A DNA stretch of 64,000 nt from Hyalangium gracile (lineage in GTDB: Bacteria; Myxococcota; Myxococcia; Myxococcales; Myxococcaceae). The notes beneath the pieces are model-generated. The model saw nothing but the letters and a program-made list of their open reading frames with translations. It did no database searches and had not been told where the DNA came from. Of the stretch, positions 28,320 through 37,316 are shown one piece after another; position 1 is the stretch's first letter, and each line of letters begins with the position of its first letter. The stretch covers positions 372,001 to 436,000 of the forward strand of contig NZ_JAHXBG010000003.1 in assembly GCF_020103725.1 (NCBI RefSeq), in the 5' to 3' direction. The position numbers and the translations under genes are program-made.

Positions 28320-29924
28320 TCATCGCACGGCCACCCGCAGCTCCCCGACTCGCACCGCCCCCGCCACCGGGGCACTCGCCGAGCGCACCGCCACCTCCAC
28401 CGTCGCTCCCGCCGTGCCCAGCGCCTTCAGGGTGGCCTCCGGCACCACCACCCTCCCGCTCGCGTCCGCCGCCACCGTCTGCTTCGCCGCCCCCCGCCGC
28501 AGCTCCACCTGGAAGGGCGGCGCCGGCGCCTGGCTCGTCACGCGCAGCCGGCCCAGGGCCCACGTCGGCGAGGGCGGCGGCTCCCAGGGGAACCACGCGC
28601 CCTGCCCCAGCCGCCGGAGCACCGGCCCGAGGCTGCCCTCCAGCGGGGGCACCGCCGTGGAGAGCGGCCACAGCGCCTCGCCCTGGCTGATGGTGAGCAC
28701 CGCCCACCAGCGCTCCTTGAGGAGCAGGGGCTTCGGCAGCTGCACGGGGACCCAGAGCGGCTTGCGCAGCGCCGAGTCCGCCACGGACGCGGTGAAGGGC
28801 ACCAGGGCGCCACCATAGGGCACCTCCGCGGGCCGCCCCTTCACATCCGGGTGCAGCGCGAGCGTCCCCACCACCTGCTTCGTCGTGGGGCGCAGCAGCA
28901 CGTCCACGCCCGCCAGCGCCGTCTCGCCCAGCCCCGGGAAGCCCTGCGCGGCCTGGTGGCCGGGATCGCACAGCTGGGCGTAGGTGGAGACGTTGGCTGC
29001 CTGCCCCTCCACGAGGATGCGCTCGGGGATGAGCTCCGGCGTCACCGTGAAGCTCATCTTCGCCAGGCTGTTGCCCGCCCCCACCGTCAGCCTCCCCACC
29101 GCCTCGCCTCTCCAGGCGATGGGGAGCGAGGCCTGGCCTCCATCGAGGGCCGTGTAGACGACGTCGGCGGTGAACTGCGCGCCCACCACCTTCACCGGCC
29201 CCAGCAGCCCGGCCTGGATGAGGATGGGCACGTCCACGGCCTTGCCGTCAGCGGGAATCCGCTGCTGGAGCGCGCCCAGCAGCCCGTCCACCACGCGGAC
29301 CTGCTGGCCCGGCAGCAGCCGCCCCGGGCGCGAGAAGACGGACTGCCCTCCCACCAGCACGCTCAGGTCCGACGGCTGTCCCGCCAGCTTCACCGTGAGG
29401 CCCTTGAGGCGCGCCTTGGCGGACTTGAAGTTGCCCGCCTCCAGCTTCCCCGCCTCCAGCATCAGCCGGCTGGCCACGACGTCCGGCAGCGGCTGCTCGG
29501 TCCCCAGGGAGACGGTGTCCACGGGCAGCGGGGGGAACCAGACGCCGCCATCGGAGATCTTCGGCCGCAGCAGCGTCGCATCCCCGCCCGCCGCGGAGGT
29601 GACGTTGAGGGACACGAGCGAGCGCCGCGCGCCCCAGTCCGCGGTGAGCCACGTCACGTCATTGGCCTGCTCGCTGGCCCAGCCGGCGCTGAGCGGCCCC
29701 AGGTTGGTCGTCACCACCAGCCCTGGCGAGGTGCCCGCCGTCAGCTCCGTCATCCCCGGCGGGCCCTCCAGCGTCACCTCGGCCAGCGTCAGCTCGACGC
29801 GACCGGGCGCCACCGCCGGCACCCGCAGCACCAGGCCCAGCCCGGCCACGGGAATGTCCTGCGTGGTGTTCACCACCGCCGGTCCGTCCGGCGCCACCAG
29901 GAGCGAGGGCTGCACGGCAGGCAC
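28320..29924 (-). CDS. Beta-rich tail-locus structural protein, unknown family
   Basis: This 534-aa protein starts at GTG 29924, three bases after the fibre stop. It is Val/Leu/Gly/Pro-rich with few charged residues and regular alternation suggestive of successive beta-sandwich domains. No catalytic motif, signal peptide or coiled coil is seen. The position directly after the fibre gene suggests an exterior or receptor-binding component, or a fibre cap. I do not recognise a family. Confidence 0.65.
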   Translation of the reverse strand: MPAVQPSLLVAPDGPAVVNTTQDIPVAGLGLVLRVPAVAPGRVELTLAEVTLEGPPGMTELTAGTSPGLVVTTNLGPLSAGWASEQANDVTWLTADWGARRSLVSLNVTSAAGGDATLLRPKISDGGVWFPPLPVDTVSLGTEQPLPDVVASRLMLEAGKLEAGNFKSAKARLKGLTVKLAGQPSDLSVLVGGQSVFSRPGRLLPGQQVRVVDGLLGALQQRIPADGKAVDVPILIQAGLLGPVKVVGAQFTADVVYTALDGGQASLPIAWRGEAVGRLTVGAGNSLAKMSFTVTPELIPERILVEGQAANVSTYAQLCDPGHQAAQGFPGLGETALAGVDVLLRPTTKQVVGTLALHPDVKGRPAEVPYGGALVPFTASVADSALRKPLWVPVQLPKPLLLKERWWAVLTISQGEALWPLSTAVPPLEGSLGPVLRRLGQGAWFPWEPPPSPTWALGRLRVTSQAPAPPFQVELRRGAAKQTVAADASGRVVVPEATLKALGTAGATVEVAVRSASAPVAGAVRVGELRVAVR

Positions 29925-29927
29925 GGG

Positions 29928-31829
29928 TCAGCCCTTCCTCTTGGCGACTTCCGGCTCGAAGCGCTCCACGTCGGCACGCACTCCCTTCACCTCCCAGTAG
30001 AAGGCCTGCGAGGGGTTGTTGCGGTCCGTGGCGCGGACCACGAAGTGCCCCTCCTGGACCGCCGAGGCCGCGAGCGACGACACGGGCCCCTTGCCCTCCA
30101 GCTTGGGCGTGAGCTGCACCGTGCGCTCCTCCTTGCGCACCAGCGCCTCGAAGTAGCGGGGCAGCTCCACCCGGGCCACGCCATCGTCCAGCCGCGCCTC
30201 TCCCCGGTAGTAGACGCCCAGCTCCGGGCCCTCGATCGAGGCGTGGAGGAGCTCCTTGCCCTGGGGATCCAGCGGGTGGTCGATCTTGAAGAACTTGCCC
30301 GTGCTGGAGGTCAGCCTCCCGGTGATGGTGAGGTTGCCGGTGCCTCGCTCGAGGATCATCCGGTAGGCATTGAAGTCACCCCACCAGAAGTTCTCGTTGT
30401 TGGCGTCCGTCCCGACGCCCACGTCCCACAGCGCCTTGTTGTTGCGGTACCACTGCGTCAGCGTCCGGTTGCCGTTGCCATCCAGCCGCAGCACCAGCTC
30501 GCCAGGCGCGGCCACGTGCAGCCGGCAAGCCGGATCCTGGGTCCCGATGCCCACATGGCTGCTGCGGAGCGTCATCCGCTCGCCGCCCTGCTGCCAGAAA
30601 CCCACGGCATCGTCCGGGTCGTTCTCGATGCCGATGAGCAGCTTCATCACCTCGCCGGAGGTGGCGAAGTAGCGGATGAAGGCCTCATCGCCCGAGCCCC
30701 CCGCCGCATCCACCGGGAACTGGATGCCGGCCGTCCGGGCATTGCCCACCTTGGGGGTGATGGCGCCGGTGAACTCGGTCCCGGCCTCGGCCCAGATCTT
30801 CACCTTTCGCTGCTTGTTGGAGCCTCCGCCGACGATCTCCAGCGCGTCCGACCACTTGCGGTAGGCGATCTTCCCCGCCGAGGGCTCCTTGTCCGCCACG
30901 TTGGCGCCCAGCTCGAGGCAGCTGCCGACTCCTCCCAGGGACAGCAGCTCGGTGGGAGTGGGATCGTTGATGCCGACCTGGCCCGTCCCCTTGATGGTGA
31001 ACATCTCCGCGCCGGCGGCGGTGCCGAAGAAGGAGAAGCGCGCGCCCGTGTTTCCCACGTGGAAGCGCATCTGCCCGGCCCCCATGCCCAGGCCGTACAG
31101 GTCGGTGGGGTTGTCGTGCAGGGCGATCTTCGTGTTGGCCATCTCCGTGCCCAGCGACAGCTTGGCGGGCAGGTTCACCTGCGCCGTGCCGATGCCCAGG
31201 CTCGTCTTGACGTCCACGATGCCGTTGCGCACCGTGAGGCGCTCGCCGCCCTGCTGCCAGAGCCCCAGGGTGTCGTCCGGATCGTTGTCGATGCCGATCA
31301 TCAGCTTCATCACCTCGCCAGAGACGGGGTAGTAGCGGATGTAGGCCTCGTCCCCCGAGCCGCCGGCCGAGTTGACGGGGAACTGGATGCCCGCGCCGGT
31401 GGAGTTGCCCACCCGGGGCATGATCGTCCCGCCCGTGACGGTCAGGTGCCCGCCCGACAGCGTCAGCGAGCCGGTGATGGTGTCCCCGGCCCGGTTCACC
31501 TTGGTGGACTCCAGCGTGCTGGCCCGGTTGTCCAGGCCCGTCAGCCGCGTGTCGAAGCCGCCAGCGCGAGTGATGAGCGTGTTGATGTCCGCCAGCAGAT
31601 CGCGGTCCACCACCTTGAGCTGGGCCACCGTCACGCGGGAGCCGGGATCGATGCGCGTGCCGTCGATGGCGTTGGGCTGGATGCCCTCGCGCGGAATGAG
31701 GGTGCCGTCCGCGCCGCCCTTGTGGGTGTGGGATTGGATCTCCTGCCGCGCACGTACCTGGATGTCGTTCCAGTCGCCGCTGCGGATGAGATCGTTCGGG
31801 TCCTTTTTGATGTAGGGCTCGGGAGGCAT
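29928..31829 (-). CDS. Tail fibre protein with internal duplication
   Basis: This 633-aa fibre-like protein has an N-terminal HTHKGG metal-type turn (about 34-39) and a short coiled region (75-115). Two copies of a module follow (137-215 and 358-430), sharing VGN-xxx-AGIQFPV, AGGSGDEA-IRY and WQQGGER-T. The C-terminal domain (about 525-633) has the motif FFKIDHPLDPQGKELLH then EGPELGVYYRG, seen at fibre tips. Gly/Asn-rich beta structure dominates. Its ATG overlaps the TAA of the preceding gene by one base (TAATG). It should mediate target binding by the particle. Confidence 0.82.
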   Translation of the reverse strand: MPPEPYIKKDPNDLIRSGDWNDIQVRARQEIQSHTHKGGADGTLIPREGIQPNAIDGTRIDPGSRVTVAQLKVVDRDLLADINTLITRAGGFDTRLTGLDNRASTLESTKVNRAGDTITGSLTLSGGHLTVTGGTIMPRVGNSTGAGIQFPVNSAGGSGDEAYIRYYPVSGEVMKLMIGIDNDPDDTLGLWQQGGERLTVRNGIVDVKTSLGIGTAQVNLPAKLSLGTEMANTKIALHDNPTDLYGLGMGAGQMRFHVGNTGARFSFFGTAAGAEMFTIKGTGQVGINDPTPTELLSLGGVGSCLELGANVADKEPSAGKIAYRKWSDALEIVGGGSNKQRKVKIWAEAGTEFTGAITPKVGNARTAGIQFPVDAAGGSGDEAFIRYFATSGEVMKLLIGIENDPDDAVGFWQQGGERMTLRSSHVGIGTQDPACRLHVAAPGELVLRLDGNGNRTLTQWYRNNKALWDVGVGTDANNENFWWGDFNAYRMILERGTGNLTITGRLTSSTGKFFKIDHPLDPQGKELLHASIEGPELGVYYRGEARLDDGVARVELPRYFEALVRKEERTVQLTPKLEGKGPVSSLAASAVQEGHFVVRATDRNNPSQAFYWEVKGVRADVERFEPEVAKRKG

Positions 31830-32302
31830 TAGAAGGTCACCTTCCAGGACAGCGTCATTTCCATGTTGGGGCTCTTGTTGACCACGTCGAACGTGACGCG
31901 GTTGTAGAGCACGGGCGGGCGGCCGCTCACCTCCACCTGGACACCCGCCTCCGCCAGGGGCTGCACCGCGCCGCTGCCCGCCGCGGGGAGCGTGGCGGTG
32001 ATGGTGGCCTCGCTGTCCTTCACCGCGACGGTGGCCTCGGCCCGAGCCAGCTGCTTGGACAGCGCCGTGTCCTTCGGGTCCGGCGCGTTCACCGACCCGG
32101 CGTCATCCTTCTTGCCCGTGCCCACGGCGATGAAGAGCCGGGGCGTGCCCTGGATGACGCCGGTGACGAACTGCGCCACCAGGGAGCGCCCGGCGTCCGT
32201 GATGAGGTTGTCCACCTCGCGCCGGTCCACCTCGCGCCCGGCCTCGTCTCGCAGCACCAGCGTCAGCCGCCCCTTCATCCCGTGCCTCTCCGTGTTGCCC
32301 AT
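31829..32302 (-). CDS. Small tail-locus protein preceding the fibre
   Basis: This 157-aa protein has an N-terminal strand-rich part (LTLVLRDEAGREVDRREVDNL) then NLITDAGRSLVAQFVTGVI, a pattern seen in small phage-tail or fibre-connecting proteins. The ATG at 32302 was preferred over a GTG nine codons upstream because GGGAG lies at a workable distance. It is coupled by TAATG to the fibre gene, so it is probably a fibre attachment or collar part. No enzyme motif is seen. Confidence 0.65.
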   Translation of the reverse strand: MGNTERHGMKGRLTLVLRDEAGREVDRREVDNLITDAGRSLVAQFVTGVIQGTPRLFIAVGTGKKDDAGSVNAPDPKDTALSKQLARAEATVAVKDSEATITATLPAAGSGAVQPLAEAGVQVEVSGRPPVLYNRVTFDVVNKSPNMEMTLSWKVTF

Positions 32303-32332
32303 GTCTCTGTCGCTCCCGTCGCGGTCCACGCC

Positions 32333-33994
32333 TCAAGGCGCGAAGCGAGACCAGTCCATTCGCGTGACGTCGAAGATTCCCCCGAGGGTGAGCAGCCCCT
32401 CGCCCAGCGGCTGCTTCTCCGCGGGCTGTGGCGCCGTCGCCTTCACCTGGAGCCGCTCCCGCATCCGCGCGTCCTCCGTGGCGCGCGCGGTGAGGTGGAC
32501 GCCCGGCGTCTCCTCGCCCAGCGGGTGCGTCTCCTCGCGAGGCGGCTCCGGAAAGTCCACGGACACCTGGACGCTGGCCGCGCGGGCCCGCTCCACGGAG
32601 CGCCGGAGCAGATCCAGCACCTCGTCGCGCAGCTCCGCGTCCCGGACGGGGACCTGAGGCACGCGCAGGCGGAAGCTGGCCGGAGGGCGCGTCCACCACT
32701 CCAGGGTGATGTCCACCTTGCCCGCCATGGGCGCTTCCGGCGCGTCCTGGAGCAGGTTGGTGATCTCCGGGGCGGCCAGGGCCTGCACGTCCTTGCGGGT
32801 GAAGCCCCGGTAGGCCCACGTCACCTCGCCCGGCTCCACCGTGGGCGACATCACCTCGTGCTTCAGCAGCGCGAAGCGCGAGGCCATCGGGTCATCGCTC
32901 TTCTCGGCGGTGAAGTGGGAGACGTCGAAGAAGGCCTTGCCCTGCAGGAAGAAGATGCGGTCCGAGACGTCCCGGAAGGTGCCGTCCGCCTTGCGCACGA
33001 GCGCGCGGCCCTTCGGATCCATGAGGAGCTGCAGCGCGGGGCCCTCCGTGAAGTAGCCCTCGAAGGGCCGCACCTCCTCGGCGGTGCGATCCGGGTGGAG
33101 GAGGAGCGCCTCGCCCGCGGCGAGCTGACCGGCGAACAGGAGCGTGCCGTTGCTGCCCAGGTTCTGCACCGTGGGGTAGCTGACCGGCTCGAGCGCGACG
33201 ATCTGCACCTCGGGGCGATCCTGCACCAGGCTGGGGCTGCGCACCCGGAACGTCTCGCCGTGCCGCAGGCCCGTGAGCAGCAGGCTGCGCGGGGTGAGCG
33301 GGCTGTCGGTGAGCAGCATGCGCGCGAGGACGGGGTTCTGCCCCGAGCGCTCCGTGATGGCCTCCGCGCTCTTCTGTGGCCCCTCCTTCTTGCGCGGCCC
33401 CTCCTTGTCCCAGACGCAGCGCCCGGAGGCCTCTGGGTTGGCGCAGCCGGGGCAGCTCGCCCGGGTGCCGGGGCGCACGCCCAGCCCGAGCGTGGTGTCG
33501 GGCGCCTTGGAGCCCTCTGGCAGCCGGACGAGCCGGGGGCACAGCTCCGTGTCCAGCGCCGCCGCGCCCAGCGTCAGCACCGAGCGCACGGTGGTGGAGC
33601 CCCGGGTGGCCACGGGCGCGCTGTGGCGCACCCGGCGGCGGAAGAGCTCCGCCTTGTCGGCCTCGCGTGGCCACTCGGTGGAAGGCTGCTCCCAGTCCGC
33701 CCGCTCCCAGGGCTCGCTCTCCAGGTTCAGCAGCCGCGCCAGCCCCTCGAGCGGGTGTGAGGGCTCGTCGAAGGGAGGCACCCCACCGGCCAGCGCCACC
33801 CACCGGTCCCTCAGCACGCGCTCGATGGCCAGGTCCAGCTCCGCCAGGCGCGCCGCCATGGCGTCCACCAGCACGGAGACGACGCTGCCCGCCGGCTGCT
33901 GCGCGTAGATGCGAGGCAGCACCGAGAGCAGGCGCTCCCGGCGGCGCTGGTGCAGCCGCTCTCGTGGGTTCAGGGGCTCGTCACCGTCCGCCAT
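32333..33994 (-). CDS. Baseplate wedge protein, tail protein I / Afp12-like
   Basis: This 553-aa protein lies directly after the gpJ-like gene, the place of gpI in P2 and gp48 in Mu. The N-terminus (RERLLSVLPRIYAQQ, then DAMAARLAELDLAIERVLRD) is the helical opening usual in gpI-like wedge proteins. The middle includes a Cys cluster (ASCPGCANPE...GRCVW) that could bind a metal. An FHA-like beta segment (about 250-300) and a C-terminal beta domain follow. It is much longer than P2 gpI, so extra domains have been inserted. Assignment rests on position plus the N-terminal pattern. Confidence 0.65.
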   Translation of the reverse strand: MADGDEPLNPRERLHQRRRERLLSVLPRIYAQQPAGSVVSVLVDAMAARLAELDLAIERVLRDRWVALAGGVPPFDEPSHPLEGLARLLNLESEPWERADWEQPSTEWPREADKAELFRRRVRHSAPVATRGSTTVRSVLTLGAAALDTELCPRLVRLPEGSKAPDTTLGLGVRPGTRASCPGCANPEASGRCVWDKEGPRKKEGPQKSAEAITERSGQNPVLARMLLTDSPLTPRSLLLTGLRHGETFRVRSPSLVQDRPEVQIVALEPVSYPTVQNLGSNGTLLFAGQLAAGEALLLHPDRTAEEVRPFEGYFTEGPALQLLMDPKGRALVRKADGTFRDVSDRIFFLQGKAFFDVSHFTAEKSDDPMASRFALLKHEVMSPTVEPGEVTWAYRGFTRKDVQALAAPEITNLLQDAPEAPMAGKVDITLEWWTRPPASFRLRVPQVPVRDAELRDEVLDLLRRSVERARAASVQVSVDFPEPPREETHPLGEETPGVHLTARATEDARMRERLQVKATAPQPAEKQPLGEGLLTLGGIFDVTRMDWSRFAP

Positions 33995-34024
33995 GACGGG
34001 CCTCCCCTCTGGCGAGCGCCGGAC

Positions 34025-35596
34025 TCATGCACCGCCTCCCGCGCCCAGCACCTGACGCAGCTCCAGCACCTCGCGCGGATCCAGCACGTCCTGGTCCCCC
34101 GCCCGGACCAGCTCCACCGCCCGCCCGTCGCGCGCGTGCAGCAGCAGGAAGCGGGCGCTGGTGACGGTGGTGGGGCCCAGCCGGCCCTGGAGGGCCGTCA
34201 GCAGGGTGTCGAACTTCAGCGGATCGCGGTTCGCCTGCTCCGCCATGTCGTCCAGCGGGGCCCGCAGCGCCGCGCGCACCTCCGCCTCCGTGACGGCCTG
34301 GCGGACCTGCAGCTCTACATCCATGAAGACGCGTGGAGCGGGCGGCTCCAGCTTGAGCGCGAACGGCTCGTGCAGCCGGCGGTCGCGATCCAGCCCCGCG
34401 CGCTCCCCGGCGCCCACCTGCACGTCTCCGTTGCGCAGGCGCCGGCGGGCCGTCTGGTCCTCCAGCTTGCCCGGCAGCGTCTCCACGTAGGCCCGGAGCA
34501 GCGTGTCCTCCTGGGTGCTCGTGGGCTTGGGGAAGACGTCCGACACCTTGTCGTTGCTGGCCAGGATGTTGCGGATCTTCGCCGCGCGGACGTTCTCGCT
34601 GGCGCCCAGGCCCTCGATGTAGCGCGCCAGGCCCTGCTGGATGTCCCGGGCAATGGCCTGACGCTCGGCCTCCGGGTAGTCCTGGTTGAGCACCACGGTG
34701 GCCTCCACGCGCAGCCAGATCCAGGTGACGCCGCGCAGCATCACCTGGATGCCGGCGGGCCGCGTCTCCTCGATGGCGCGCCGGGCGCGCAGCTCCATGG
34801 CGCTGTCGAACTCCACGTCGCCCACCACGACTTCCACCACGCCGGGCTTGCTCTGGGGCTCGTCCACCGTCACGCGCGTGAGTCCCAGCTCGCGCAGCGC
34901 CAGCTCCATGGACTCGCGCGTGCCCAGGTTGGCGCCCGACACGGCCCTGCGCGCCCGGGCGCGCAGCTCGTCGTCCGTCTCGTCCTCCTGCTGCTGGACG
35001 AGCCGCACGCGGTTGGTGACGCCCTCCACACCCAGCATGGGGCGGGGCATGGTGTTGAGCACGCCCGGCGCCGTCATCTTCTCCAGCTTCTCGGCGTACT
35101 TCGCCTGCGCCTCGGCGTCCTCCGGGGTGGTGCCGGCCTTGGGCCTCGGCGGCAGCGCCTGGGTGGAGCGCACCGCCACGGTGGCCTCGGTGCCCCCCTT
35201 GGGGATGCTCGAGGAGGCGGTCGTCTCGAAGGGCACGGTGTCCTTGCCGGCCACGGGCGTGCCGGCGGGGATGGGCACCTCCTCGGGCGCGGGCTGGGCG
35301 CGGGTGAAGGTGACGGTGCCCTGCAGGTAGCCGCCGCGGCGGCGGACCACGCCCAGCAGCGCCACCACGTTGTCCAGCGCGGCCCCGTGCGCCGTGTCCA
35401 CGTAGCCCAGCTGGTACACCTGGTCGAGCTGCGCGTAGGCCACGGCCAGCTCTCGCGAGAAGGCCTCCACCAGCGTGCGCACCACGCTGCCCTCGGTGGT
35501 GTCCGTGAGGGCCACGCGGCCGCCCATGCCGGAGGACAGGTCCTCCAGGAGGCTGTCCACGATGGACGCGAAGTCCTTTTTCAGGAACTCAGCCAA
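34025..35596 (-). CDS. Baseplate J-like protein
   Basis: This 523-aa protein is of the baseplate J/gp47 family, which forms the wedge around the hub of contractile tails. Family features seen are the N-terminal YAQLDQVYQLGYVDTAHGAALDNVVALLGV, the IPAGTPV beta region, and TDDELRARARRAVSGANLGTRESMELAL in the centre. The start is TTG at 35596: GGAG lies seven bases upstream, and the coding frame fits no better start. It overlaps the gp25 gene by eight bases. Confidence 0.88.
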   Translation of the reverse strand: MAEFLKKDFASIVDSLLEDLSSGMGGRVALTDTTEGSVVRTLVEAFSRELAVAYAQLDQVYQLGYVDTAHGAALDNVVALLGVVRRRGGYLQGTVTFTRAQPAPEEVPIPAGTPVAGKDTVPFETTASSSIPKGGTEATVAVRSTQALPPRPKAGTTPEDAEAQAKYAEKLEKMTAPGVLNTMPRPMLGVEGVTNRVRLVQQQEDETDDELRARARRAVSGANLGTRESMELALRELGLTRVTVDEPQSKPGVVEVVVGDVEFDSAMELRARRAIEETRPAGIQVMLRGVTWIWLRVEATVVLNQDYPEAERQAIARDIQQGLARYIEGLGASENVRAAKIRNILASNDKVSDVFPKPTSTQEDTLLRAYVETLPGKLEDQTARRRLRNGDVQVGAGERAGLDRDRRLHEPFALKLEPPAPRVFMDVELQVRQAVTEAEVRAALRAPLDDMAEQANRDPLKFDTLLTALQGRLGPTTVTSARFLLLHARDGRAVELVRAGDQDVLDPREVLELRQVLGAGGGA

Positions 35597-35996
35597 CGTC
35601 GATCTCCACCTTCACCTCGAGGGGGGCCCCGGTGGCGGGCCGGACGGCGGCCTCCACCATCACCACGCCTGGCGCGTCCTTGCGCGGCAGCACATCCACC
35701 CGCGTCACCTCCTCCACCCGAGGATCCTCCATCAGCGCCCGGCGCACGTAGCGGCGCAGCAGCTCGCGGTTGGGGCCATCCATGGGCTCGCCAATCAGCT
35801 CGTGGATGCGGCTGCCGTAGCGCGGGTGGCCGAGCGTCCGCAGCTCGCCGCGCCCCACCAGCAGCCGGAGGATGAGGGCCTGGGCCAGGTTGTCACGCCC
35901 CTCCACCGTCTCGAAGTCCGCGGTGCTGGCCACCAGGTCCACCCCGCCCGTCCGAGGGAAGAGGAGCCGCAGGTCTCTCTTGAGCACGTCGGCCAT
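35589..35996 (-). CDS. gp25/GPW-like baseplate protein
   Basis: This 135-aa protein belongs to the gp25-like (Afp9, Mu gp46, P2 gpW) baseplate family. Residues about 30-110 contain DNLAQALILRLLVGRGELRTLGHPRYGSRIHELIG, the core of this lysozyme-like fold; no lysozyme catalytic residues are expected. Its stop overlaps the gpJ start by eight bases. It follows the small repeat proteins and the spike, in the order typical of Mu-like tails. Confidence 0.9.
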   Translation of the reverse strand: MADVLKRDLRLLFPRTGGVDLVASTADFETVEGRDNLAQALILRLLVGRGELRTLGHPRYGSRIHELIGEPMDGPNRELLRRYVRRALMEDPRVEEVTRVDVLPRKDAPGVVMVEAAVRPATGAPLEVKVEIDVG

Positions 35997-35998
35997 GG

Positions 35999-36208
35999 CT
36001 ACATCAGCCTCCCCGGCGCCACCGAGGCGGCCGGCGAACAGGAGATGCCCGGGGACACCATGGCCTGCTGGGCCAGCATGGACAGCGCGGTGGCCACCAC
36101 CTCGGCGATGGCGCCCGCCAGGTCCGGGGCGTTCTCGCCCTTGAGCCCGTTCTGCGTCATGAGCCCCTTCACGATGGACTCCAGCTGGGCCTTGGTTGGC
36201 GCGGGCAT
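35999..36208 (-). CDS. Small GENAPDLA-repeat protein (one repeat)
   Basis: This 69-aa protein consists of one unit of a repeat shared with the gene just upstream. The unit is a helical stretch with GLKGENAPDLAGAIAEVVATALS, then a C-terminal VSPGI...APGRLM tail. Its ATG overlaps the TAA of that gene by one base (TAATG). It sits between the spike and gp25 genes, where many contractile systems encode a PAAR tip protein, but no PAAR motif is present. Function unknown. Confidence 0.7.
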   Translation of the reverse strand: MPAPTKAQLESIVKGLMTQNGLKGENAPDLAGAIAEVVATALSMLAQQAMVSPGISCSPAASVAPGRLM

Positions 36209-36657
36209 TACATCAACCTCCCAGGCGCCGTGGTCGTCAGCCCCGCGATGGCGATGCCGGGCGCCACCTTCACCTGCGTGGTGAAGAGCTGGATGCCCTG
36301 CGCGAGCGCCCCGGCGATCACCTTGGCCAGGTCCGGCGCGTTCTCTCCCTTGATGCCGTTGGAGGTGAGCGCGGCCTGGGCCAGGGGCTCGAGCTGCGCG
36401 GCCACGGGACCTCCCGCCGGCGGAGGCATCAGCGAGCCCGGCCCCACGGTGCTGCCACTGAGCGCGGGCGGAGGCGCGGAGGCGGGGATGCCGGGCATCA
36501 CCATGGCCTGGGCCAGGAAGAGGGAGAGCGCCTGGGCCGTCACGTCGGCCAGGGCCTTGGCCAGGTCCGGCGCGTTCTCCCCCTTGATGCCGGCGGAGGT
36601 GAGCGCGGCCTGGGCGATGGGCTGGAGCTGCGCGGCTTGGGGCGCGGGCATGGTCAT
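36208..36657 (-). CDS. GENAPDLA-repeat protein (two tandem repeats)
   Basis: This 149-aa protein is made of two tandem copies of the same unit (about 8-77 and 87-149), sharing QAALTS-GIKGENAPDLAK-A, a helix rich in Ala/Gln/Leu, V-PGI and a final PGSLM or PGRLM. With the 69-aa neighbour the locus encodes three copies. ATGA overlap with the spike gene shows tight coupling. I know no family for it. Position suggests a spike-tip or spike-chaperone role in place of PAAR. Confidence 0.7.
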   Translation of the reverse strand: MTMPAPQAAQLQPIAQAALTSAGIKGENAPDLAKALADVTAQALSLFLAQAMVMPGIPASAPPPALSGSTVGPGSLMPPPAGGPVAAQLEPLAQAALTSNGIKGENAPDLAKVIAGALAQGIQLFTTQVKVAPGIAIAGLTTTAPGRLM

Positions 36658-37289
36658 CCTTTCGCCTTCACGCTCTGGGAGCCCACCAGCGGCGCCCCGG
36701 TGAAGTAGCACTTGTGCGTCTTGTCGGTGATGACGCCCCCGCCGCCGGTGCCCAGGTCGATGTTCCCCGAGGCGTCCACCTTGCAGTCCTGGCACTTGAG
36801 CTCGACGTTGCCCTTCACGTCGAGCTTCAGGTCCTCGTTGGAGACGAGCTCCACGGTGCCGTCCTTCTTCATCGTCAGCATCGTCTTGCCGGCGGTGACG
36901 ACGGCCGAGCCCTCCTTGTCGATGGCCAGCGAGGTGCCACCCGGCGGTGACTCCACCCGCCACTCGTCCTCGTCGTGCTTCGGGGGCCGCACCTCGTCCG
37001 AGTACAGCCGCCCCACGATGATGGGGCGGTTGGGGTCTCCTCCCACGTAGGAGAGGAGCACCAGGTCGCCGACGCGTGGCGGGCTCACCATGCCCACATG
37101 GGGCGTGGCGATGGGGACCTTCTTGAGCTCCAGCTCTCCCTCGCGCAGCTTCACGTCGCACTGGTGGTTGTGCGCATCGCCCTCGTCCGCGTGGGGCGAG
37201 ATGGCCGTCACCACGGCCAGGTCTCCCAGCCGCAGCGACTTCAGCTCGTCCCGGACGATGGCCCGGAGGATGGACATCAGGTCACTCAT
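36654..37289 (-). CDS. Baseplate spike protein (gpV/gp45-type)
   Basis: This 211-aa protein has an OB-fold (about 20-110: VTAISPHADEGDAHNHQCDVKL, then HVGMVSPPRVGDLVLLSYVGGDPNRPIIVGRLY), followed by a repetitive beta-strand region (130-185), the signature of the trimeric needle. The end HKCYFTGAPLVGS resembles spike apex sequences. The gp27-type domain of VgrG is absent; it is encoded separately by the hub gene at 41503-42516, as in P2 and Mu. The spike should pierce the target envelope. Confidence 0.88.
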   Translation of the reverse strand: MSDLMSILRAIVRDELKSLRLGDLAVVTAISPHADEGDAHNHQCDVKLREGELELKKVPIATPHVGMVSPPRVGDLVLLSYVGGDPNRPIIVGRLYSDEVRPPKHDEDEWRVESPPGGTSLAIDKEGSAVVTAGKTMLTMKKDGTVELVSNEDLKLDVKGNVELKCQDCKVDASGNIDLGTGGGGVITDKTHKCYFTGAPLVGSQSVKAKG

Positions 37290-37316
37290 CGCTCGTCACC
37301 CGCCACGCGGCTCCCG

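Noticed and set aside
27198-31832. A 1500-codon open frame on the plus strand opposite the tail genes
   Set aside because: Its composition is Arg/His/Gln/Gly-rich with no domain pattern. The minus-strand frames match known tail families and are coupled to each other. It is a by-product of high GC at third positions.
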